In this document: positions 1-7,732 of the stretch, piece by piece
How positions within the stretch are numbered: position 1 is the first letter of the stretch
Layout: the number at the start of each line of letters is the position of its first letter
NCBI GenBank assembly: GCA_030671985.1
Contig: DAOVHI010000022.1
Coordinates: 1 to 13,979 of the forward strand
Length of the DNA stretch: 13,979 bases
Direction: 5' to 3'
Source: JAHJDO01 sp030671985 [NCBI: bacterium]
GTDB lineage: Bacteria > JAHJDO01
Notes under the pieces: model-generated
The model's input: only the letters and a program-made list of their open reading frames with translations
Told to the model about the DNA's origin: nothing
Database searches by the model: none
Translations under genes and position numbers: made by a program

Positions 1-357
1 AGTAAGAATAATTGCTGCTCCAAAAACAATAACAATTCTACCAAGGAACCCAGAAACTTGAGGAAATATCATTAGAAAATGTGAGGGCATTTCATTTTTT
101 TGCTTACTTCTTAATGTGGTCAAAAGCATCTGGATTACTGGTAAAAGAATTGCTATTGCAAAAATCCAGTGTTTTAATACAAAAAGCAATATAATTGACA
201 GCGCAGGCAATGTATTTAATTGCCAAACAGTATTAGGCATAACTCCCGCCTCTCCCCGAAAACTCATTTGAGCAGCAATATATCTTGTGCCACTATACAA
301 ATTAAATAGCAATACAAGAATTCCTAAAATACCAATAATTATTAGAAACATGTTCAT
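1..357 (-). CDS. Multi-pass membrane protein, unknown function (3' end beyond window)
   Basis: This reading frame runs open from an ATG at 357 to the window edge, giving 119 residues with no stop, so the C-terminus is missing. It begins 9 bases after the trpS stop, so it is probably the next gene of the same operon. The protein is very hydrophobic, with likely membrane segments near residues 4-22, 50-80 and 94-119. A short polar loop with Arg and Glu follows the first segment, and a basic stretch with several Lys and Arg (about 82-88) precedes the third. The upstream sequence AAAGAAAT is only a weak ribosome-binding site; translation may be coupled to trpS. A second ATG at 351 is an alternative start. 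I do not recognise the family. Codon phase and continuity support a real gene, but no function can be assigned. Confidence 0.6.
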   Translation of the reverse strand, partial: MNMFLIIIGILGILVLLFNLYSGTRYIAAQMSFRGEAGVMPNTVWQLNTLPALSIILLFVLKHWIFAIAILLPVIQMLLTTLRSKQKNEMPSHFLMIFPQVSGFLGRIVIVFGAAIILT

Positions 358-366
358 ATTATTTCT

Positions 367-1368
367 TTATTTGGCATTTATATTATACAGTTTCATTGCC
401 TCTCTAACTTCTGACATAGTTGTCTGCGCAACTTTCCTCGCTTTTTTAGTTCCTTCATATAAAATTTCATCAACCAGTTTTCTTCTCTCTTGATAATATA
501 ATCTTCTTTCCCTGATAGGAGACAACTTTTTAATTATATTTCGAGATAATTGTTTTTTACACTGAACACAACCTCTGCCTCCCTTTTTACATTCATTTCT
601 AATCGTCTCTAATTCTTCCGTGCTAAACATTTCGTGATAATGATACACAGTGCAGATATCAGGATGCCCTTTATCATTAAGACGAATTTTCTGTGTATCG
701 GTTATTGCCGAGCGGATTTTCTTTTCAATGATTTCCTCAGAATCAGCGAGATATATGGCGTTATCCAAGCTCTTACTCATTTTATTTCCGTCTAATCCTT
801 TAACTCTGGGAAACCGCCCTATTCTAGGCTCCGGCTCCTTTAATGTCTGCCCATAAATTTGATTGAATTTCCTAACAATTTCTCTCGTTAACTCAATTTG
901 AGGCAATTGATCGTCACCTACCGGTACTAAATCAGCCTGAAATACAGTAATGTCTGCCGCCTGACTGATCGGATATCCTAGGAATCCAAATGTTACGTTG
1001 TCGCCAAATAAATTCTTTTTCTGTTTAATCTCTTCTTTGACTGTAGGATTTCTCTCCAACCTGGCGATTGTAACCAGATTAGAATAAAAAACAGTTAGTT
1101 CCGCTATTTCAGGAATTAGAGATTGAATGAAGATGGTTGACTTATTTGGATCAATACCAACTGCTAGGTTATCAACAGCAACTTCAAAAACATTATCTCG
1201 CACTTTTTGGGGATCTTTAAAATTATCAGTTAACGCCTGCACATCGGCAATTATTACAAACGTATCATATTCATCCTGGAGCGCTACACGGTCCTGCAGA
1301 GCACCCAGAAGATGTCCAATGTGTAACTGCCCTGTTGGCCTGTCACCCGTTAAAATTCTCTTTTTCAT
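367..1368 (-). CDS. trpS: Tryptophanyl-tRNA synthetase, with a candidate Fe-S cysteine motif
   Basis: Class I aminoacyl-tRNA synthetase that charges tRNA-Trp with tryptophan using ATP in the cytoplasm. The 333-residue length is normal for bacterial TrpRS. The N-terminus carries GDRPTGQLHIGHL, with the HIGH signature at residues 16-19. The KMSKS loop is intact at 196-200, inside DGNKMSKSLDNA. The stretch around 131-155 (GYPISQAADI, then VPVGDDQLPQIEL) is typical of the tryptophan/adenylate pocket. The C-terminal helical domain contains Cys239, Cys260, Cys267 and Cys270, spaced C-x20-C-x6-C-x2-C. This closely resembles the C-x22-C-x6-C-x2-C iron-sulfur motif described for Thermotoga maritima TrpRS. 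The start ATG overlaps the stop of the upstream peptidase gene by four bases (ATGA), which suggests translational coupling and supports this start. Confidence 0.97.
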   Translation of the reverse strand: MKKRILTGDRPTGQLHIGHLLGALQDRVALQDEYDTFVIIADVQALTDNFKDPQKVRDNVFEVAVDNLAVGIDPNKSTIFIQSLIPEIAELTVFYSNLVTIARLERNPTVKEEIKQKKNLFGDNVTFGFLGYPISQAADITVFQADLVPVGDDQLPQIELTREIVRKFNQIYGQTLKEPEPRIGRFPRVKGLDGNKMSKSLDNAIYLADSEEIIEKKIRSAITDTQKIRLNDKGHPDICTVYHYHEMFSTEELETIRNECKKGGRGCVQCKKQLSRNIIKKLSPIRERRLYYQERRKLVDEILYEGTKKARKVAQTTMSEVREAMKLYNINAK

Positions 1369-1982
1369 AATACGCTACCGATCATTAATGAGGCTAAAGG
1401 CATAATAACATAATTGAAGATCATTCTAAATAATCCGGAGTAGACAAATAAGATTATCAAAATAAACCCAAAGCGCTCAAATTTTAAGTAAGTCATCATT
1501 TGTTTATATGGAAGGATTGCCACTAATATCTTTGAACCATCCAACGGAGGTATTGGAATAAGATTAAATACCCCTAAAAGAATGTTTATCAGCACTCCGT
1601 ATATACACAGCATAGTGAAGACAGATGCTATTCCGGCAATTCCTGATCTTATAAGAAACGCAAAAAAGATTGCTGTTATAAAATTCGATGTACACCCGGC
1701 AAGAGAAACGAGAACCATATCTCTTTTAGGATTCCTGAAATTATTGGGATTAATTGGAACCGGTTTTGCTCCTCCAATAACAAATCCGATTGTCAAATAT
1801 GCTAAAATAGGCATTATTATAGTCATAAACGGATCAATATGCGGAAGAGGATTAAGCGTAAGCCTGCCCATATCTCCGGCAGTGGAGTCCCCACACTTGT
1901 AAGCCACCCAGCCATGAGCAAACTCGTGTACTACCACTGCAAAAAGCAGAACAAAAATTTGCAATAAAATCATAGGATTCAT
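1365..1982 (-). CDS. Site-2 protease family zinc metallopeptidase (M50), membrane-embedded
   Basis: A 205-residue integral membrane protein of the short M50 family (related to YwhC/Rv-type site-2 protease homologues without a PDZ domain). The zinc-binding HEFAH motif is at residues 19-23, within the first membrane helix. The second motif, NLIPIPPLDGSKIL, is at about 140-153 and supplies Asp148 as the third metal ligand. Other conserved stretches are GGAKPVPINP near 70-79 and LAGCTSN near 94-100. Most relatives have Pro where this one has Cys97. Hydrophobic segments lie near 4-18, 53-71, 88-111, 118-139 and 172-190. The substrate is unknown. The ATG at 1982 was chosen because it follows the lpxI stop by four bases and gives the usual short N-terminus. 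It lacks a clear Shine-Dalgarno sequence, and in-frame TTG codons at 1994 and 2024, inside lpxI, are alternatives. Its 3' end overlaps the trpS start. Confidence 0.9.
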   Translation of the reverse strand: MNPMILLQIFVLLFAVVVHEFAHGWVAYKCGDSTAGDMGRLTLNPLPHIDPFMTIIMPILAYLTIGFVIGGAKPVPINPNNFRNPKRDMVLVSLAGCTSNFITAIFFAFLIRSGIAGIASVFTMLCIYGVLINILLGVFNLIPIPPLDGSKILVAILPYKQMMTYLKFERFGFILIILFVYSGLFRMIFNYVIMPLASLMIGSVL

Positions 1983-1986
1983 ATGT

Positions 1987-2805
1987 TTAAAATGCAACCA
2001 TGCAGATTCCTGCGCGATTTGCAATGTTAATGGATTCTTCTATATCCAGAATAATAGTCTTCTGCGCTTCTATGGCTATTGCAGATGCATTGACTTCTTT
2101 TAAAAATTTAATCGTATCAGGACCAATTGTAGGAATATCAAGACGCATATCCTGATTATGCCAGCTAACTTTCACCATAACTATGCCACTCTTACAATAT
2201 ATGCCGGCCCGCTTAATTGTCTCGTCTGTCCCTTCTATTGACTCTACCGCGATGACAGACTTGTCTTTCACAATAACAGTTTGTCCTATCTGTAATGCTG
2301 CGATTGAGTTGGCCATTTTTTTCCCAAAATTAATGTCATCCATTTCTTCCTGCGTAGGCTTTCTCTCAGTGAGCACACCTTTTTGCGGCAGAAGAGATCT
2401 AATTAATATAGTAGAATCTAACAGTTTTATATCTAATTCAGCTAGTTTATTTGCTATTGCCTTTAGAAGCGTATTATCTAATTTATCAGTCGCAAGTTTA
2501 ATAAGATTAGATATCATGCCGTCTCTTGGAATGTTTTTAAACAGCAGGCTCTTTTCAACCTTACCTACCATAAAAACTTCCTTTAGCTCTTCTTTGACCA
2601 GAATATCTAAACCTTTTTTCATCTCTCCAATACTGATCCAATATATTTTATCCACATACTTTTCCAACTCGGTATTTGTTTCCCCTTTTAATGCAATAGC
2701 AATTACCTTCATACCCCTTCTCTTAGCTTCTTGAGCTAAAATAATGGGAAACTTCCCTTTCCCGGAGATCAAGCCAATCCTAGAACTGGTTATTACATCT
2801 TTCAT
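1987..2805 (-). CDS. lpxI: UDP-2,3-diacylglucosamine pyrophosphatase LpxI
   Basis: LpxI (formerly DUF1009) hydrolyses UDP-2,3-diacylglucosamine to lipid X and UMP. It is the fourth step of lipid A synthesis and replaces LpxH in many non-gammaproteobacterial lineages. The 272-residue length fits the family. The N-terminal domain opens with RIGLISGKGKFPIILAQEA (residues 9-27), the usual LpxI start. The C-terminal catalytic domain contains IGQTVIVKDKSVIAVE (about 173-188), then EGTDETI. It then has RLDIPTIGPDTI (221-232), whose Asp223 corresponds by motif to the catalytic Asp of Caulobacter LpxI. The start codon overlaps the lpxA stop by four bases (ATGA), and a GAGG ribosome-binding site lies nine bases upstream. 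Placement directly after lpxA is the common arrangement in lipid A operons that use LpxI. Confidence 0.95.
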   Translation of the reverse strand: MKDVITSSRIGLISGKGKFPIILAQEAKRRGMKVIAIALKGETNTELEKYVDKIYWISIGEMKKGLDILVKEELKEVFMVGKVEKSLLFKNIPRDGMISNLIKLATDKLDNTLLKAIANKLAELDIKLLDSTILIRSLLPQKGVLTERKPTQEEMDDINFGKKMANSIAALQIGQTVIVKDKSVIAVESIEGTDETIKRAGIYCKSGIVMVKVSWHNQDMRLDIPTIGPDTIKFLKEVNASAIAIEAQKTIILDIEESINIANRAGICMVAF

Positions 2806-3572
2806 TTACATATACCTCTATCAGATTCTCTAATAAAATTTATAAGATATTGTATCTCATCTACTAATGGAATTTCTTCCTCGATTTTTTTTAGAGCCTG
2901 AGTCGTATTCATACCCGACCTAAACAAGATTTTATAAGCCTTCTTGAGCTTTTCTATAACCGGAGTCGATATGTTGTTCCTTGTTAATCCTATAGTGTTC
3001 AATCCATATATCCTTGTAGGATGACCATCTGCCCTTGCAAATGGAGGAATGTCCTTAACCACTTTAGATAAGCCTCCTGCCATAGCAAGTCTTCCAACTC
3101 TTGCGCCTTGATGAATGCCTACCATACCGGCCAATACACACCCATCCTCTAATACACTATGTCCGGACAATCCTGAAAAATTGACCATTGTAACTCCATT
3201 ACATACCTTGCAATTATGAGCCACATGCGTGTATGCCATAAAGAAATTGTTATCTCCTACTACTGTTGCTGTTTCCGGCTCTGTTGCTCTATTAATCGTG
3301 ACATATTCTCTTATAATATTTCCATTGCCTATCTTGACATATGTGCGGGCACCATCATACTTTACGTCCTGCGGAACTGTTCCAATGACTGCGCCGGGAG
3401 ATATCTTGTTGTTTTTCCCGATGCTTGTCCAGCCGTTTATCACGACGTTGGACGCAATCTCTGTATTTTTCCCTATTTTAACATTTTCCCCTATAACGCT
3501 CCACGGTCCAATTCTTACGCCTTCAGAAATCTTAGCGTTTGGAGAAATTACTGCTGTATCATGGATTGTCAT
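2802..3572 (-). CDS. lpxA: Acyl-ACP:UDP-N-acetylglucosamine O-acyltransferase
   Basis: LpxA transfers a 3-hydroxyacyl chain from acyl carrier protein to the 3-OH of UDP-GlcNAc, the first step of lipid A synthesis. The 256-residue length is normal. Residues 1 to about 185 are a left-handed beta-helix of hexapeptide repeats, visible as recurring I-G/V-x-I-G patterns such as VKIGKNTEIASNVVI. The catalytic His119 lies in THVAHNCKV, equivalent to E. coli His125, with His116 equivalent to His122. IHQGARVG follows at 153-160. Gly167, in MAGGLSK, aligns with E. coli Gly173, the residue of the acyl-chain ruler. A small residue there permits a long hydroxyacyl chain, but chain length remains inference. 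The C-terminal helical part (about 190-256) binds acyl carrier protein. A ribosome-binding site AAAGGA overlaps the lpxC-fabZ stop codon nine bases before the ATG. Confidence 0.97.
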   Translation of the reverse strand: MTIHDTAVISPNAKISEGVRIGPWSVIGENVKIGKNTEIASNVVINGWTSIGKNNKISPGAVIGTVPQDVKYDGARTYVKIGNGNIIREYVTINRATEPETATVVGDNNFFMAYTHVAHNCKVCNGVTMVNFSGLSGHSVLEDGCVLAGMVGIHQGARVGRLAMAGGLSKVVKDIPPFARADGHPTRIYGLNTIGLTRNNISTPVIEKLKKAYKILFRSGMNTTQALKKIEEEIPLVDEIQYLINFIRESDRGICK

Positions 3573-3585
3573 TTTCTATTATCCT

Positions 3586-4869
3586 TTATTGTATGATTGA
3601 TGTTAATTCCGCTTCGCATACTATTTCCCCATCAACAGAAGCTTTTGCCATTACTCTTCCAACTCTGCTCTTTGCCTTAAGCACATTAACCTCCATAACA
3701 AGTTGATCTCCCGGTCTTACAGGTCGTCTTAATTTGACACTATCCATCTTTGCGAAAAACGGCGTCTTTCCTCTATTCTCTTTTTTTCTTAATAACAAAA
3801 TCCCGCCTACCTGCGCCATTGCCTCAACAATTAGTACACCCGGCATTATTGGATACTCAGGAAAGTGTCCCTGAAAAAAACTTTCATTTACGGTAACATT
3901 CTTAATTCCTACTATTTTTTTATCTCCTTCAATCTTTATTATCCTGTCAACAAGCAAAAACGGATATCTATGTGGAAGAATCTTTTTTATCTCATCTATG
4001 TTTAAACTGGTTTTTGTCTCCGTATCATCGCCACCATCCAAACCTTCTATTTTCCTAAGCTTTTTAACCAGTTCTATATTTAAGGAATGACCGCTCTTTA
4101 TTGAAATAACATGAGCTTTTATCGGCTGTCCCAGCAAATACAGATCGCCTACTAAATCAAGTATCTTATGCATAACAAATTCGTTTTCAAACCTCAATTT
4201 ATCATTAAGAAGAGCTTCGTCCCCTATAACGACAGCATTCTCCAAATTGCCTCCTTTTATAAGCCCTTCTTTTTGCAGCATCTCCACCTCTTCCAGAAAA
4301 CAGAATGTTCTTGCAGAAGCTATTTCTTTCTTAAAAGATTTCGGGGTGATCACAATTGAAGCGAATTGTGAATTAAGCACAGGATGGTTGTAGTCGATAG
4401 TAAATGATATCCGAAAATCTTTTGATGGTAAAGCAACCAAAGAAGAACCATTTTCCGAAACGGAAACAGGTTCTTTTACTTCAAAAAAATTTCTGGGCGC
4501 TTTTTGCTGAACAAGCTTTGCTCCCTCCAGCGCCTCTACAAATGGCAAAGCGCTTCCGTCAACTACAGGAGGCTCATTGCTGCTGAGCTCAACCAGCATA
4601 TTATCAATCCCTAAACCTGATGCCGCTGCCAGTACATGTTCAACCGTATGCACTTTTATATCGCTTTTACCCAGAGAAGTCCCCCTTGCTGTATCAACAA
4701 CTCCACTAATATCCGCTTTAACTACCGGACTATCCGGCAAATCCTTTCTTATGAATTTTATGCCTGTATTTTCATCCGCAGGTTTAAAACAAATGGTGGT
4801 TTTGTTTCCTGTATGCAAGCCAACACCCGTACAACTTGCTTTGCTACCTATTGTCGTCTGTAATTGCAT
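3586..4869 (-). CDS. lpxC/fabZ: Bifunctional UDP-3-O-acyl-GlcNAc deacetylase / 3-hydroxyacyl-ACP dehydratase (LpxC-FabZ fusion)
   Basis: One 427-residue chain joins two enzymes. LpxC (residues 1 to about 280) is the zinc deacetylase that commits UDP-3-O-acyl-GlcNAc to lipid A. FabZ (about 287-427) dehydrates 3-hydroxyacyl-ACP in fatty-acid synthesis. In LpxC, Glu77-His78 lie in HTVEHVLAA, while His234 and Asp238 lie in [12 protein letters not shown]; the two His and the Asp are the expected zinc ligands. His261 lies in KSGHSLN. In Fab[13 protein letters not shown] begins at about 298, the catalytic His335 lies in [13 protein letters not shown], and Glu349 lies in EAMAQVGG. All active-site residues are intact. 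A short linker ([11 protein letters not shown]) separates the halves. Such fusions are known in Bacteroidetes and several candidate phyla. I chose the ATG at 4869 because AAAGGG lies six bases upstream; for the in-frame ATG at 4875 it would be directly adjacent. Confidence 0.96.
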   Translation of the reverse strand: MQLQTTIGSKASCTGVGLHTGNKTTICFKPADENTGIKFIRKDLPDSPVVKADISGVVDTARGTSLGKSDIKVHTVEHVLAAASGLGIDNMLVELSSNEPPVVDGSALPFVEALEGAKLVQQKAPRNFFEVKEPVSVSENGSSLVALPSKDFRISFTIDYNHPVLNSQFASIVITPKSFKKEIASARTFCFLEEVEMLQKEGLIKGGNLENAVVIGDEALLNDKLRFENEFVMHKILDLVGDLYLLGQPIKAHVISIKSGHSLNIELVKKLRKIEGLDGGDDTETKTSLNIDEIKKILPHRYPFLLVDRIIKIEGDKKIVGIKNVTVNESFFQGHFPEYPIMPGVLIVEAMAQVGGILLLRKKENRGKTPFFAKMDSVKLRRPVRPGDQLVMEVNVLKAKSRVGRVMAKASVDGEIVCEAELTSIIQ

Positions 4870-4875
4870 AATCAT

Positions 4876-4881
4876 CCCTTT
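4876..4881 (-). promoter_or_regulatory. Ribosome-binding site that decides the lpxC-fabZ start
   Basis: On the minus strand AAAGGG is followed by ATGATTATG. The spacing to the second ATG (4869) is six bases, which is workable. The spacing to the first ATG (4875) is zero. This favours translation from 4869 and a protein two residues shorter than the longest frame. Confidence 0.6.
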
Positions 4882-4883
4882 TA

Positions 4884-5414
4884 TTATTTTTTATTTTCTT
4901 TTATTTCTTTTTTCTTCAATAAAGCTTCTATATGCTTTGTAATGTCTAGTTTTTTATCCACATATAATAAATCACGATTTCCAATTACCAAAGTATATCC
5001 CATTTTTTCTGAATATTCTTTGATCACAGTCTCTATGTCCTCTATTATTTCTCTGATGGCTTTTTCTCTCTTAACCTCCAGCTCTCTTTTACTTTCTCTA
5101 ACAACTCTATTCAACTGTAGAACCTTTTGTTCAAGAACTCCTTTCTGTTTATCTTTTTCCTCTTGCTTTAACACCCCCGATTCAAGCTTCTTCCGAATAT
5201 CATTGATATCTTCTCGAATTTCACTTACCTTCTCTTGTTTCTTATCCGCTTCTTTTCTTAATTCCGCCTCTGACTTTTCCGTTTTATAATAACCTTCAAA
5301 CAACACAGAGAAATTCACATACCCTATCTTCAGTTCATCCGCTGCGTGACAGGTTGAAGATAGAATACAAAACAAAAATACAAAAGCTATAAAACTTTTT
5401 TCAATCCACCGCAT
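4884..5414 (-). CDS. OmpH/Skp family periplasmic chaperone
   Basis: A 176-residue secreted protein of the OmpH (Skp) family, periplasmic holdase chaperones that carry unfolded outer-membrane proteins to the BAM complex. The N-terminus is a classical signal peptide: charged residues 1-6, a hydrophobic core at about 8-20, and a probable cleavage after CHA at residue 24. The mature protein starts with [19 protein letters not shown], the typical OmpH opening beta-strand. It continues as a long charged coiled coil (about 45-138, rich in Lys and Glu) and closes with [22 protein letters not shown], the family's returning beta-strands. A strong AGGAGG ribosome-binding site lies eight bases before the ATG and overlaps the bamA stop. 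The position directly after bamA is the widely conserved order. The sequence before Cys22 does not match a lipobox well, so a soluble protein is more likely than a lipoprotein. Confidence 0.93.
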   Translation of the reverse strand: MRWIEKSFIAFVFLFCILSSTCHAADELKIGYVNFSVLFEGYYKTEKSEAELRKEADKKQEKVSEIREDINDIRKKLESGVLKQEEKDKQKGVLEQKVLQLNRVVRESKRELEVKREKAIREIIEDIETVIKEYSEKMGYTLVIGNRDLLYVDKKLDITKHIEALLKKKEIKENKK

Positions 5415-5422
5415 TTTTCTTT

Positions 5423-5428
5423 CCTCCT
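5423..5428 (-). promoter_or_regulatory. Strong ribosome-binding site for ompH overlapping the bamA stop codon
   Basis: AGGAGG on the minus strand shares two bases with the TAG stop of bamA and sits eight bases before the ompH ATG. It fixes the ompH start and suggests efficient re-initiation after bamA. Confidence 0.7.
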
Positions 5429-7730
5429 AGAAACTATAAGATATAGAAACGTCAAACCTGCCCTTATGTCTATCTATTCCGTATCCGTAGAATACGGTAA
5501 CAGGTATAGGCATAAGTATTCTTATTCCGGTTCCTATGCTTGTTTTCAGCGACCCTGAGAAGCCACCTGTGCTTTTCCACGCATTTCCAACATCATAGAA
5601 CACAAAACCTCTGATCTTCATAGGGCTTTTTGTTGGAGTATCCGTTGTATCTACCAAAAGATATGAGTATTCCAGATTACTAACTAACATCGAATTTCCA
5701 CCAACATTAACGTCATCGTCTTTAGGGCCTATACTGCTATAATCATATCCTCGAACTGTGCTTGGACCGCCTATATAGAACCGCTCATAAACCGGAACTT
5801 GTTTTGTGCTTCCATAATCTCCAACCACTCCTGCTCTAAGACGAATATTGAACACGGACTTTTTAGTTACAGGAAAATACTTGCTTGTACTGCCTGTTAT
5901 CTTATAAAAATCCTTGTCTCCAAAAAAAGGACCGCCGGCACACTCTGCAGACACTACATTCAGATAACCGTCAGTCGGATCAAAAATATTATTTCTATGA
6001 TCATTTTTTATCTTGGCTGTTAAACTACTGATGGTTGCTGTTCCTTCCTCATCCAGTACCACATCAGGTGCATCATCCGTTAGCTCACCTACATCTACGT
6101 TCTCGCATTTATACGTAAGAGAGCCTCGTGTATATTCTGTAAGAGAATATCCAGCTCTTATATCTCCGCCGGTTTTAGTTTCTGCCCATTCCTCCTGATA
6201 ATAGGTTTTATTGTACAGATCAAATCCCAGAGAAAGAGGTTCATCCTTAAACCACGGTTCTGTAAAGCTCAGAACAAAATTCTTCCGTCTTGCGCTTATG
6301 TCAGCCCGGATACTGGCATACTGACCGCCGCCTGAAAAACTCGGAAAATTTTTGATATCAAAATTACTCTGCTTAAGCTCTATAAATCCTATAGCATTCT
6401 CCACTGTGCTGTATCCGCCTCCAAAAGAAAAGCTGCCTGTCTTTTTTTCTTTTACGTCACAAATTAAGTCTCTGAAATTTATTTCTTCTGTTTTCTCATC
6501 AGAAAAATCCACTTCAGAGAAATAGCCTAAATTCATCAACCTTTGCCTGCTTCGTCTAACTTTTTTTGTGTCAAACTTTTCTCCTGGCTTTAGCCTTATT
6601 TCTCTGCGAACAACCTTGTCCTTTGTCTCCAGATTTCCTTCAATAATAATACCGCGAACGTAGTTGATGCTCCCTTCGTGTATATTGAATACCACATCAA
6701 CTGTCTTGTTTTTATCATTGATTTTTATATCACGACGCACATGAGCGTTTATATATCCTCTCTCTCCGTAAAACATCCGTATGTTATAAATATCCTTGAG
6801 AACCCCATATTCGCTAAAGATATCGTATTTTTTCGTATCCAATATGTTAATAATCTCCTGAGAAGGGTAACTCTCGTTGCCCGCTACAACGATTTTGTTT
6901 GTGTAATATTTATCTTTTTCATCAACAAGGATTTTTATATACATCCTGGTTTTTGACTCATTAAAAGTTATGTCTGCCTCTTTTATCTCAGCTTTTATAT
7001 ACCCGGCTTTGTCATAATAATGTTTAAGCCGCTTTATATCTTCCTCTAACTTATCAGGATCGTAATACCCCTTTGGAAACCACCTTAGCCTGGTCTCTTT
7101 CGTTTCCATTTGTCTCTTCAACTGCCAATTGCTGAAATTGTAATTTTCGTAAAAACTAATTCTTTCTATCCTTACTTTCTTTCCCTCTTCTATCTTAATA
7201 TTAACAACAACTTTGCCTTGCTTCTCTTCAACATCACAGCTAACAACTGCTGCATAATACCCGTATTTTTTGTACAGTTCATATATGGCTTTTTCATTTT
7301 CTATTAAACGTTTCTCATTATATGTATCCCCTGCGGCAAGAGACATATGTCTCTTTATCTTTTTTATCTTTAAATTCTTATTACCTGATATCGCAATTTT
7401 CTCAATAGCAGGTCTCTCTTGAACAATAAAAACAATGTTTATTCCACCAGCTAACTCAGAAGCATCCACAGTTATATTCTGAAAATGGCCAAGTTTATAC
7501 AGCGCTTCAATATCCGCGCTTATTACTTTCTGTGAAAACGACATTCCTGATTTAGTTTTTATTTCGCTCAAAATGGTTGAAGCGCTTATTCTGTCGTTCC
7601 CCCGCACACTTACCTTAGTCACTTTTTTTACCTCGCCGGAAGTATTCTCAGCAGACACCTCAGAGATATATGGAACAAGAAAGAAAACAAAAAGAAATAG
7701 AAAAATGCCTGCGTAATATTTTTTTACCAT
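5427..7730 (-). CDS. bamA: Outer-membrane protein assembly factor BamA (Omp85 family)
   Basis: BamA is the central beta-barrel of the complex that folds proteins into the outer membrane. The 767-residue length matches the family. A signal peptide covers residues 1-27, with probable cleavage after VSA. Five POTRA domains follow at about 34-106, 107-184, 185-270, 275-352 and 354-428. They show the repeated signs of the fold, such as GHFQNITV at the end of the first and LGYFSEVDF in the fifth. The 16-strand barrel starts near 432 (GSFSFGGGYST). It contains the diagnostic VRGY of loop 6 at 659-662, in IGGPSTVRGYDYSSIGP, and ends with the aromatic C-terminal signal DVSISYSF. Phe at the last position is the usual outer-membrane targeting signal. 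The start lies two bases after the clpC stop, and the AAGGAG ribosome-binding site lies inside the end of clpC. No BamB-E homologue is visible. Confidence 0.97.
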   Translation of the reverse strand: MVKKYYAGIFLFLFVFFLVPYISEVSAENTSGEVKKVTKVSVRGNDRISASTILSEIKTKSGMSFSQKVISADIEALYKLGHFQNITVDASELAGGINIVFIVQERPAIEKIAISGNKNLKIKKIKRHMSLAAGDTYNEKRLIENEKAIYELYKKYGYYAAVVSCDVEEKQGKVVVNIKIEEGKKVRIERISFYENYNFSNWQLKRQMETKETRLRWFPKGYYDPDKLEEDIKRLKHYYDKAGYIKAEIKEADITFNESKTRMYIKILVDEKDKYYTNKIVVAGNESYPSQEIINILDTKKYDIFSEYGVLKDIYNIRMFYGERGYINAHVRRDIKINDKNKTVDVVFNIHEGSINYVRGIIIEGNLETKDKVVRREIRLKPGEKFDTKKVRRSRQRLMNLGYFSEVDFSDEKTEEINFRDLICDVKEKKTGSFSFGGGYSTVENAIGFIELKQSNFDIKNFPSFSGGGQYASIRADISARRKNFVLSFTEPWFKDEPLSLGFDLYNKTYYQEEWAETKTGGDIRAGYSLTEYTRGSLTYKCENVDVGELTDDAPDVVLDEEGTATISSLTAKIKNDHRNNIFDPTDGYLNVVSAECAGGPFFGDKDFYKITGSTSKYFPVTKKSVFNIRLRAGVVGDYGSTKQVPVYERFYIGGPSTVRGYDYSSIGPKDDDVNVGGNSMLVSNLEYSYLLVDTTDTPTKSPMKIRGFVFYDVGNAWKSTGGFSGSLKTSIGTGIRILMPIPVTVFYGYGIDRHKGRFDVSISYSF

Positions 7731-7732
7731 TG

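Noticed and set aside
4870-4875. Upstream ATG as start of lpxC-fabZ
   Set aside because: The Shine-Dalgarno sequence AAAGGG would touch this ATG directly. The second ATG at 4869 has proper spacing.
5340-5350. OmpH-family protein as a lipoprotein because of Cys22 near the signal peptide end
   Set aside because: The residues before the Cys (SST) do not form a good lipobox, while CHA followed by ADE is a good signal peptidase I site.
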